From NCBI GenBank assembly GCA_040388605.1, contig JAZKBN010000086.1:1-38618 (forward strand): DNA of 38,618 nt. Reading direction: 5' to 3'. This document shows, piece by piece, positions 13,466 to 20,893 of the stretch. This stretch comes from JAZKBN01 sp040388605 (lineage in GTDB: Bacteria > Bacteroidota > Bacteroidia > Cytophagales > Flexibacteraceae). Positions within the stretch are counted from its first letter, which is position 1; every line of letters starts with the position of its first letter. The translations under genes were made by a program, and so were the position numbers. The notes under the pieces were generated by a model. That model ran no database searches and had not been told where the DNA came from. It was given only the letters and a program-made list of their open reading frames with translations.

Positions 13466-15883
13466 GCTACCTGCACCACCATTTGAAATGCGCCCTGTAT
13501 TCCCGTTGAAATCGAGAATTTCTTCAAGGCCAGCTTTCCCGCCCCGGTTTTTGAGCAGCACAGCGTACAGCGAATCAGGGGCTGCAGCGCCTTTCTGGCT
13601 TATTTCGTTCAGCTCGCCGTCAGTGGCAAGCGGGCGGAAGTTATTGTTCCAAAAACCGAGCACCACGTTGGCTATGCGTTCAATATCGCCCGCCTCGCCA
13701 ATTTTGGTGGCATGCAGCCTGAGCTGGTTTATTACCTCGCGGTTGAACTGTGCGCCCAGTATTACGGGCAGCCCGGTTTCAACGGCTGCATCTTTTAAAT
13801 CAAGGCAAATTTGTTTCAGTTCTTCCTGCCTTGAGTTGTACTTGGTTTTGCCTTTTTGGCCTTTATGCAACAGCTGCATATAGTCAATAAATACCACGCC
13901 TGCCTTCGTGTTTTTGTGAAGCCAGTGTATGGCTTCTGTGAGCGTATCGGCATCGTAGGCGGTATAGTGTATGTTCAGCCTGCGGGTATCAATGAGCTCG
14001 CGGAAGAAGCGGGATTTACCGCTTTCGAAACGATGCCTGCTTTCCGCCTTTATGAAATCGGTTTTTCCGGTAGCGAAATACTCTTTTATGCTGCGGCGAT
14101 TATTGGCGCTCAGGTTAATGTTCTGGTAGGTGTTGAGCGTGTTAATGAGTATGCTGTCCCCGTCTTCCTCGAAGCTGAAAAAGTACACTTCCTTTTCAGG
14201 ATAAGCTTCAGCCACGTTCAGGGCCATGTTGATGAGCATGCTGGTTTTGCCATGCGAAGTGGGGGCCGCCACTATGCTGATGGCACCGGCAGGTAAAAGC
14301 AAATCTTCGCCACCTATACGAAGCCCTGATTTCAGGCTCTGCGGTTTTTCCGATTGTCGTTGCCTGATATCTTCCTCCTTAATCTGCACCAATAAGGGGC
14401 CGAATGCGGATGCCTTATCTTTCAGCTTTACATCTTTCAGGCGGGTATCAAGCAGGCCGATGGCCTTATCTGTATCGCCGCTTTCATGCAGGGTTTTTGC
14501 TTCTGAAATCAGGCGTGTAAACTGCTTAGCCTGCTGTTCTTTATCGCGGTTGTAAACCAGGCGCTCAACGGTTGCGGCCAGGCTTTCGGCTGTAATGCCC
14601 AACGATTTTACAGCCTCGTGGCCCAGGAACAGGTTCCTGAAAATATCCCGATCAATAGGCTGAGGTATGCGGGCGGCTGTTTCCACCACCTCATCAAGCA
14701 GGTTGGCTATGTCCTTGTTTTGCAGCCCTTCCGGGGTTTGCTGTATTTTGCCGTATTTGTTAAACAGGGTATAAAGTCGGTGCTGGTACCATACTTCGGC
14801 AGCGTTTATACAACGGCGAAAGGCATCGGGGCCCAGTTCTTTTATGAGCCTGTCGGGGTCTGTTTTGGTGCCGCCAAGATCGGGCAATGTTACTATGTAA
14901 ACACTGTTTACTGAGTAATCTAATATTACCTGTATTACCCTGTTTACTGAGTTTACTGTACTTTCTTCCTTGCCGGGCTCGGTATCCAGGCAAATGGTAA
15001 AGCGCTTAGCACCACGGCGTATGGCGTCTTCCACCTGTGTGGGGCTAACGGCACTGCTGCCAATGGCCACCACGTTATCTATACCTTTTACGGTGGCATG
15101 CAGGCTGTCGAGCTCCCCTTCCACTATAATTACATCCTTATTACCTGTTATGCCCGAGAGGTTAAAAAAGCCTCCAAGCCTGTCGAGGCCGGGGCTGTTG
15201 AGGTACTTGGGTACAGCGTCGCCAATGGTTCGGAACTTAAAGCCTTTCAGTATGCCGCCGCTGCGGTAGGGTATGCTCAGCTTATGCGTAGTGCCAATGC
15301 GGGTATCGGCCGAAAGGTTAACGGCTTCTTCAATACTTTCTTTACTGAAGCCTTTACCTGTGAGGTAATCATGCAGCTTGCTTTGGCTTGGTATAAAGCC
15401 GAGTTCCATGGCTGTTATATCGGCCGGCGCATAGCCGCGTTCATGTAAATAGGTTTTGGTTTCTTTTGCGCCTTTGGCGTTTTGCAGGCACCATGTAAAA
15501 TAGCTGTTGCAGGTTTCCAGCAGGGCAGTGCGGTCTTTGTGCTTTTGGTAGCTCTCGGGGTCAGATGCTGAACCCGGAGGCAGCTGTATCCCGGCTTTAT
15601 CGGCAAGGGTTCCCAGGGCTTCAATAAATGCCGCATTGTCGCGTCGCATTACATAGTTCACCAACGATATGGTTTCGCCGCCCTGTTCGAGCATAATACC
15701 CGGGGCTTTTTTGCTGACCACGGTTTTATCCTGTCGGTTGCTGTGGGCCTGTCCGTTTATATAGGTTTGGCTTCGCCAGCCGCCTGCAAAACGGCGGAAA
15801 TCATGCTCGGGGAAAGCAGAATCTATATGCTCGAAGAGGGCAGGGTAAAGCTCGTACTTTATCCAGTCGGTGAGGTTACTCAT
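13445..15883 (-). CDS. Plasmid primase-helicase fusion (DnaG-like Toprim plus DnaB-like helicase)
   Basis: The 812-residue protein joins three parts. Residues 1-100 resemble the CHC2 primase zinc-ribbon region, but the cysteines are absent. Residues ~100-350 form a DnaG-like core with a Toprim domain: VIIVEGELDS (E255 region) and FTICLDTE (D300). Residues ~515-800 are a DnaB/Gp4-type RecA helicase with Walker A APTSHGKTS (540-548), Walker B VVFIDYMQLL (663-672) and a C-terminal KNRGGKAG finger-like motif. It should unwind the origin and lay down primers. Residues 309-332 are encoded by repeat array C and form a three-residue repeat (TVN, SVN, RVI, QVI, LDY, SVN, SVY, IVT) where the Toprim helix and next strand belong. 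Array D precedes the gene. Confidence 0.9.
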   Translation of the reverse strand: MSNLTDWIKYELYPALFEHIDSAFPEHDFRRFAGGWRSQTYINGQAHSNRQDKTVVSKKAPGIMLEQGGETISLVNYVMRRDNAAFIEALGTLADKAGIQLPPGSASDPESYQKHKDRTALLETCNSYFTWCLQNAKGAKETKTYLHERGYAPADITAMELGFIPSQSKLHDYLTGKGFSKESIEEAVNLSADTRIGTTHKLSIPYRSGGILKGFKFRTIGDAVPKYLNSPGLDRLGGFFNLSGITGNKDVIIVEGELDSLHATVKGIDNVVAIGSSAVSPTQVEDAIRRGAKRFTICLDTEPGKEESTVNSVNRVIQVILDYSVNSVYIVTLPDLGGTKTDPDRLIKELGPDAFRRCINAAEVWYQHRLYTLFNKYGKIQQTPEGLQNKDIANLLDEVVETAARIPQPIDRDIFRNLFLGHEAVKSLGITAESLAATVERLVYNRDKEQQAKQFTRLISEAKTLHESGDTDKAIGLLDTRLKDVKLKDKASAFGPLLVQIKEEDIRQRQSEKPQSLKSGLRIGGEDLLLPAGAISIVAAPTSHGKTSMLINMALNVAEAYPEKEVYFFSFEEDGDSILINTLNTYQNINLSANNRRSIKEYFATGKTDFIKAESRHRFESGKSRFFRELIDTRRLNIHYTAYDADTLTEAIHWLHKNTKAGVVFIDYMQLLHKGQKGKTKYNSRQEELKQICLDLKDAAVETGLPVILGAQFNREVINQLRLHATKIGEAGDIERIANVVLGFWNNNFRPLATDGELNEISQKGAAAPDSLYAVLLKNRGGKAGLEEILDFNGNTGRISNGGAGSDTYFVN
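14888..14959. repeat. 9-bp-phased array C, inside the primase coding region
   Basis: Eight contiguous 9-bp units lie in the same style as the intergenic arrays, among them GTTTACTGA (twice), GTTTACTGT, GTAAACACT and TATTACCTG. Since 9 bp equals three codons and the register matches the reading frame, the minus-strand product carries a tripeptide repeat with Val at the centre in seven of eight units. The neighbouring coding DNA shows no such periodicity. Confidence 0.82.
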
Positions 15884-15895
15884 AAGCGGCGGCAG

Positions 15896-15958
15896 AATTA
15901 CCGGGTAATACTGTATTACTGTGTTTACCCGGTAATATATGTTTACTGTGTTTACTCG
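15896..15958. repeat. 9-bp-phased array D, upstream of the primase gene
   Basis: Seven units in register begin 13 bp upstream of the primase ATG: AATTACCGG, GTAATACTG, TATTACTGT, GTTTACCCG, GTAATATAT, GTTTACTGT and GTTTACTCG. Two units are inverted. Its position fits an operator overlapping the primase promoter. Confidence 0.8.
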
Positions 15959-16111
15959 CGCAATATAGCCGGTTTATAGTAAAGGGATTAAGTGTTTTTA
16001 TCGGGGAAGCTCCGGGCTCCGTTAGGTTGTATATGAACCCATACTGCTAAAAGCTCAATAAACAGCTTAATGAAACACTTGTATTTTCATATATTTTTTC
16101 ATTTATATATG

Positions 16112-16119
16112 TACCTTTG
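16112..16119 (+). promoter_or_regulatory. Bacteroidota -7 box for the toxin-antitoxin pair
   Basis: TACCTTTG matches TAnnTTTG exactly and ends six bases before the ATG at 16126. No clear TTTG is seen at the -33 position. If used, transcription would start at or next to the start codon, giving a leaderless or nearly leaderless message. Confidence 0.5.
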
Positions 16120-16125
16120 ATTTAT

Positions 16126-16929
16126 ATGCATCAGGAACATTATTCAGCCGATCATTATAGCCGCGCATTGAAAACAGCATTTTCCGGGCGACCATATTTT
16201 ACCACCACCGACCTTAAGGCGTTTTTTAAAAGCAGCGGCGAAGCGATTAATTCAAGCACCTTGTATTGGCGGGCGCATCAGCTGGTTAATACCGGTTTGC
16301 TTGAAAAGGCAGGGCGGGGCAGGTACCGAATTGCGCAGGGCAAGCCTATATATAAACCGGTTATTGAGAGCATGGCACTTATTGAATCGGCAACGCACCT
16401 GCAGAAAATACTGCCATACCTGAAGGTATGCCTTTGGCAGACCAATGAACTGGCAGCGGGCATGGTGCATCAGCCTGCATATAATTTTGGCGTATTAGAA
16501 GTATCAGGTACAGCTACAGATCGGGTTATTGAAGAATTGCTTACCGCAGGTTCAACCTGGCCCGCCTCGTTTTTCCTATGGAGCAAGGCTTATAAAAATG
16601 CTTATACCCATGAGCTGGCCAGGGCACAGCTGGCAGCCAACCCCGACAAACTGCCCATATTCATTAAACCGTTACCGGTATTGGCCCCCTTGGTAAAAAC
16701 GGAATGGGGCTATGGCCCTGGCATTGAAAAAATATGGGTCGACCTTTTTTGCGACCGGGATCTGTATATAAGCTACCAGGGAACCGAGCTGAAAAACATT
16801 GTACAAATGTTCCTGGATACTTACCAGGTTAACCCGCTTGCGCTTAAAGCATACGCCCGGTATCGGGGCCGATGGGATGAGCTTTATACCTCTTTTAAAC
16901 CGGAAATAGATACCTTTTTGCCCTTATGA
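16126..16929 (+). CDS. AbiEi-like antitoxin (winged-helix protein preceding an AbiEii toxin)
   Basis: This 267-residue product is read from the ATG at 16126. The TTG at 16117 in the same frame lies in the promoter box. Residues ~15-70 form a winged-helix-like domain (YFTTTDLKAFF, then STLYWRAHQLVNTGLLEKAGRGRYRI), as in antitoxins of the AbiE type IV systems. The remainder has the size and hydrophobic pattern of the DUF6577-type partners found before AbiEii genes. It should repress its own promoter and oppose the nucleotidyltransferase toxin encoded downstream, with which it overlaps by ATGA. The identification leans strongly on this neighbour. Confidence 0.75.
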   Translation: MHQEHYSADHYSRALKTAFSGRPYFTTTDLKAFFKSSGEAINSSTLYWRAHQLVNTGLLEKAGRGRYRIAQGKPIYKPVIESMALIESATHLQKILPYLKVCLWQTNELAAGMVHQPAYNFGVLEVSGTATDRVIEELLTAGSTWPASFFLWSKAYKNAYTHELARAQLAANPDKLPIFIKPLPVLAPLVKTEWGYGPGIEKIWVDLFCDRDLYISYQGTELKNIVQMFLDTYQVNPLALKAYARYRGRWDELYTSFKPEIDTFLPL

Positions 16930-17981
16930 TAGCTGAACACTGCACGCAGCCGGAATGGATTGAAAAGGCAAGGCTAAAATACAGCCTCGATCCCGGCTTA
17001 TTGGAAAAGAACATTTATGCCCTGATGCTGCTGGAGCAGCTGCAGCTTTCGGGTCTGCCCTTTACGTTTAAAGGCGGTACCGCTTTACAGTTGCTGCTGT
17101 CCCAAACCACAAGGCTTTCAAAGGATATAGATATAGTTGTTCACCCGGCACATAAAGTAAGGCTTGAAGCCTGCCTGCAAAAAGTTAATACCCGGCTGTT
17201 CCCGCATTTCGGACTGAATGAGCGGGAAAGTGCCATAGCGGTGCCGAAAGCGCATTATAAATTCCTGTACAACGGCCTCTATGGCTATAAGCACGAAAAA
17301 CCTGATGTATTGCTCGATGTGCTGTTTGAAGAAAACAGGTATACCGATCTGCTCAACCTACCTGTAAAAACAGCTTTTACAGAGCATGAAGGCGATGAAA
17401 TTCTTGTATCGGTACCCACTGTGGAAGCCATACTCGGCGACAAAATGACGGCATTCGCACCCAATACCATTGGCGTACCCTATAACCGAAGCGGTGCCGA
17501 TATGACTATGGAGGTGCTCAAGCAGTGCCACGATATTGCCCGGCTCAGCGTACACGTACAGGATTGGCAAAAAGTAAGACTCAATTTTAACCGGTTTACC
17601 GAAACGGAATCAGGTTACGAGGGCAGGGAAGTATACATCCCCGAACAGGTTTTGGAAGATGCTTACCAAACCGCGCTTTGCATCTGCTCCGACGGTAAGC
17701 TTGGTACAGGGCAAATTGATTTGCTGAGCAGGGGCATGCAAAAGATAGGTGCCTATTCATTCATTAAGCCCTATAATAAAACCGCCATACAGGCCGATGC
17801 CGCAAAAGCTGCCTGGGCTGCCCGGCAACTGCTCACCGGCAGTAAAGCTGTTTTCCCTGTGTTCGATCCGGCCGCAAAACCGGTACTTATTGAAAACCCG
17901 GATCTGAATAAGCTGAATAAAGCGCTGAAAGCGGCTAACCCGGAAGCGCTGTTTTATTGGAAGGCGATTGAAGGGATGTGA
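16926..17981 (+). CDS. AbiEii-type nucleotidyltransferase toxin
   Basis: The 351-residue protein has the nucleotidyltransferase signature of the AbiEii family: FKGGTALQLLL (GG at 50-51) followed by RLSKDIDIVV (Asp67 and Asp69 as metal ligands), and a later acidic strand DVLLDVLFEE near residue 128. Members of this family transfer nucleotides to tRNA acceptor ends or similar targets and stop growth, giving phage resistance or plasmid maintenance. The gene starts inside the antitoxin stop (ATGA) and ends 83 bp before hsdM, within a defence block. All the catalytic motifs I can check appear intact. Confidence 0.88.
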   Translation: MIAEHCTQPEWIEKARLKYSLDPGLLEKNIYALMLLEQLQLSGLPFTFKGGTALQLLLSQTTRLSKDIDIVVHPAHKVRLEACLQKVNTRLFPHFGLNERESAIAVPKAHYKFLYNGLYGYKHEKPDVLLDVLFEENRYTDLLNLPVKTAFTEHEGDEILVSVPTVEAILGDKMTAFAPNTIGVPYNRSGADMTMEVLKQCHDIARLSVHVQDWQKVRLNFNRFTETESGYEGREVYIPEQVLEDAYQTALCICSDGKLGTGQIDLLSRGMQKIGAYSFIKPYNKTAIQADAAKAAWAARQLLTGSKAVFPVFDPAAKPVLIENPDLNKLNKALKAANPEALFYWKAIEGM

Positions 17982-18027
17982 GGTAGTTATTTATTTTTAA
18001 TTTACATGAATTTAAAACAAAGCAACT

Positions 18028-18035
18028 CATATTTG
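18028..18035 (+). promoter_or_regulatory. Possible -7 box of the hsd operon
   Basis: CATATTTG differs from TAnnTTTG at one position (C for the first T) and lies 29 bp before the hsdM ATG. No matching -33 element is evident, so this is a weak candidate. Confidence 0.3.
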
Positions 18036-18064
18036 CCGCTCAGTTTTAAAACCGACCTTCAAAC

Positions 18065-19594
18065 ATGGCACAAGACCTCGAAAAGACCCTTTGGGCTTCG
18101 GCAGATACTCTCCGAAGCAATATGGACCCGGGCTCGTATAAGCATGTGGCGCTGGGCCTTATCTTCCTGAAGTATATTTCGGATGCCTTTATGCAGAAAT
18201 ACAACTTTCTTAGTTCCCCTGCCGGGCAGGCTATATGGGCTGACCCCGAAGAGCCTGACGAATATAAGGGTGAAAATATTTTCTTCGTGCCGCCGAAAGC
18301 CCGCTGGGAATATCTGGTGAACCGCAGCAAGCAGCCAACCATTGGTAAGGATATTGACGAGGCCATGCAGGAGATAGAGGCGCAAAACCCCTCGCTCAAA
18401 AATGTGCTGCCCAAAGACTACAGCCGCGCCGACCTCGATAAAGCCCGCTTAGGTCAACTGCTTGACCTATTTCACAATATTAACTTCAGCAGCGAAGGCG
18501 AGGGCGAGCAGGATGTACTGGGCCGAGTATACGAATACTTCATGGGCCAGTTTGCCGATGCCGAAGGCAAGCGAGGCGGACAGTTTTTTACCCCGCGCAG
18601 CATTGTAAAGCTGCTGGTTGATATGCTGGAACCCTTTAAAGGCCGCATATACGACCCCTGCTGCGGCAGCGGCGGCATGTTTGTGTACTCTGAAAAGTTT
18701 GTAAAAGAGCATGCAGGCCGCATTGGCGACATGGCTGTGTACGGGCAGGAAGACAACCCGGCCACCCGCCGCCTGGCCGTTATGAACCTGGCTATACGCG
18801 GCATTGAAAGCAAAATTGAATGGGGTGATACCCTGCTTAATGATTTGCACAAAGACCTGAAGGCCGATTACATACTTGCCAACCCGCCCTTTAACGTAAG
18901 CGATTGGAGCGGGCACCTGCTCCGCGACGACCAGCGCTGGAAATACGGTGTACCGCCTGCAGGCAATGCCAACTATGCCTGGCTGCAGCATATAGTGCAC
19001 CATTTGGCCCCCACAGGCACAGGCGGTGTGGTGCTTGCCAACGGCAGCATGACCAGCAACAGCAGCGGCGAAGGCGACATACGCAAAGCCATGATAGAAG
19101 GTGGCGTTATTGACTGTATGGTGGCCCTGCCAAATAACCTGTTTTACAACACGGCCATACCCGCCTGCCTGTGGTTTTTAGCCCGCGACCGCAAAAACCA
19201 TAAGTTCCGCGACAGGCGCGGCGAGATACTGTTTATTGATGCCCGCAACATGGGCCGCATGATAACCCGCCGCCACCGCGAGCTTACCAACGAAGATATT
19301 GATACCATAACCGCAGCCTACCACAACTGGCGCAACACCGGCGGGCAGTATGCCGATGTGCCAGGCTTCTGCAAGGCGGCAACCATTGCCGAGGTGCAGG
19401 CCAACAACTACGTACTTACTCCCGGCCGCTATGTAGGCGCCGCTGATATAGAGGACGACGGTGTGAGCTTTGAAGAAAAAATGGAAAAGCTGACAGCTGA
19501 ACTGGTGGATCAGTTTTTCAGGAGCGGCGATTTGGAGCAGCGGATTAAAAAGAACCTGGAAGGGATTGGGTTTAAAATGGAGGATGCGGTATGA
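18065..19594 (+). CDS. hsdM: Type I restriction-modification DNA methyltransferase subunit HsdM
   Basis: This N6-adenine methyltransferase works in an M2S complex. The helical HsdM N-terminal domain covers residues ~1-130 (start LEKTLWASADTLRSNMDP, with GLIFLKYISDAF). A GGQFFTPRSIVKLLVDM segment follows, then the AdoMet motif I DPCCGSGGMF at ~197-206 and the catalytic NPPF at ~273-276. The length, 509, is normal. The stop overlaps the hsdS start (ATGA). The gene is visibly more GC-rich than hsdS and the flanking secreted-protein genes. All key motifs are present, so it should be active. Confidence 0.97.
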   Translation: MAQDLEKTLWASADTLRSNMDPGSYKHVALGLIFLKYISDAFMQKYNFLSSPAGQAIWADPEEPDEYKGENIFFVPPKARWEYLVNRSKQPTIGKDIDEAMQEIEAQNPSLKNVLPKDYSRADLDKARLGQLLDLFHNINFSSEGEGEQDVLGRVYEYFMGQFADAEGKRGGQFFTPRSIVKLLVDMLEPFKGRIYDPCCGSGGMFVYSEKFVKEHAGRIGDMAVYGQEDNPATRRLAVMNLAIRGIESKIEWGDTLLNDLHKDLKADYILANPPFNVSDWSGHLLRDDQRWKYGVPPAGNANYAWLQHIVHHLAPTGTGGVVLANGSMTSNSSGEGDIRKAMIEGGVIDCMVALPNNLFYNTAIPACLWFLARDRKNHKFRDRRGEILFIDARNMGRMITRRHRELTNEDIDTITAAYHNWRNTGGQYADVPGFCKAATIAEVQANNYVLTPGRYVGAADIEDDGVSFEEKMEKLTAELVDQFFRSGDLEQRIKKNLEGIGFKMEDAV

Positions 19595-20826
19595 GTGAGT
19601 GGAGCAAAGTAAAGTTAGGTGACTTAGCAGATGAAGTAACTATGGGACCTTTCGGGTCCGATATTAAAAGGGAGAATTTTGTTTCTATGGGAACACCTGT
19701 TGTCCGAGGGCTGAATCTTAATTATGGGAAATATGTAGGAGGCGAATTTGTTTATCTCTCTGAGGAGAAAAAGCACCAATTAAGAAAAGCTATCGCTACT
19801 CCGGGCCAACTGGTATTTACACATCGGGGTACTATTGGACAAGTTGCATTGGTACCGAAAACCTTGCAGGAAGTAATTGTATCGCAAAGCCAGTTAAGAT
19901 TAAAACTCAAACCAAATGTAAATTCTGAATTTGTTTTCTATTTTCTTCAGAGTGAAATAGGTAGGTATGAACTTCTGAAGCATAGTGCCCAAGTTGGTGT
20001 ACCTTCAATTGCAAGTCCGACAAAGGCTATTCGTGATATTGATTTACCTCTACCTTCCCTCCCAATCCAAACCCGTATAGCCGAAATCCTCGGTGCACTG
20101 GATGAAAAAATAGAGTTAAACCGCCAAATGAGCCGCACTCTGGAAGAAATGGCCCGTACCCTTTTCCGCCGCTGGTTTGTGGAATTTGAATTTCCTGATG
20201 AAAACGGCGAGCCGTATAAATCGGCAGGCGGGGCTATGGTTGACAGTGAAATGGGGGAGATACCGCAGGGGTGGGAGGTAACTAAATTTGGCAAAGAATT
20301 TACTATTACAATGGGGCAGTCCCCTCCAGGTTCGACATATAATGAATTAGAAGAAGGGCTACCATTCTTTCAGGGTAGGGCAGATTTTGGAACTAACTTT
20401 CCATTAAAACGTATTTATTGTTCCGAACCCAAAAGGACAGCAGAAAGAGGTAGTTCATTGCTTAGTGTTCGCGCCCCTGTTGGCGATATTAATATTGCCC
20501 TAGAAAGCTGTTGTATTGGACGCGGATTAGCGGCATTAGCCCATAGTTATCAATCATATGGGCATTTCTTATTGAAAAGCAATGCCGAGTTTATAAAGTC
20601 ATATAATTCGGCTGGTACCGTTTTCGGGGCAATTAACGGAAATCAGCTTGCCGATATTCAGATTGTTCACCCTAGAAATGAAGTTGCTGAGGGCTATGAA
20701 GCATACGCCTTTATCGAACAGCTTGAAAGGTTATTCATTGAATCCCAAACCCTCTCCACCCTCCGCGACACCCTGCTTCCCAAGCTGATGAGCGGGCAGA
20801 TAGATGTATCGGGTGTGCCGCTTTAG
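19591..20826 (+). CDS. hsdS: Type I restriction-modification specificity subunit HsdS
   Basis: The 411-residue protein selects the bipartite DNA target. It has two target-recognition domains: TRD1 at residues ~1-150, beginning with WSKVKLGDLADEV, and TRD2 at ~220-385, beginning with GEIPQGWEVTKFGKEF. They are separated by the conserved central spacer with LPIQTRIAEILGALDEKIELN and closed by the matching C-terminal helix region LRDTLLPKLMSGQIDV. The TRD-coding DNA is AT-rich whereas the central and terminal conserved parts are GC-rich like hsdM and hsdR, which suggests domain exchange. The target sequence cannot be read from the protein. Confidence 0.96.
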   Translation: MSEWSKVKLGDLADEVTMGPFGSDIKRENFVSMGTPVVRGLNLNYGKYVGGEFVYLSEEKKHQLRKAIATPGQLVFTHRGTIGQVALVPKTLQEVIVSQSQLRLKLKPNVNSEFVFYFLQSEIGRYELLKHSAQVGVPSIASPTKAIRDIDLPLPSLPIQTRIAEILGALDEKIELNRQMSRTLEEMARTLFRRWFVEFEFPDENGEPYKSAGGAMVDSEMGEIPQGWEVTKFGKEFTITMGQSPPGSTYNELEEGLPFFQGRADFGTNFPLKRIYCSEPKRTAERGSSLLSVRAPVGDINIALESCCIGRGLAALAHSYQSYGHFLLKSNAEFIKSYNSAGTVFGAINGNQLADIQIVHPRNEVAEGYEAYAFIEQLERLFIESQTLSTLRDTLLPKLMSGQIDVSGVPL

Positions 20827-20893
20827 TTCCAACATTTGTATATTGCCTGCATAAAATACTTTTATACCCACAGCCGCCAAACGCCAACCCGCC

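Noticed and set aside
18467..19003. Minus-strand open frames inside hsdM, and similar ones inside hsdR
   Set aside because: They lie opposite strongly conserved restriction-modification genes and have no protein-like features of their own.
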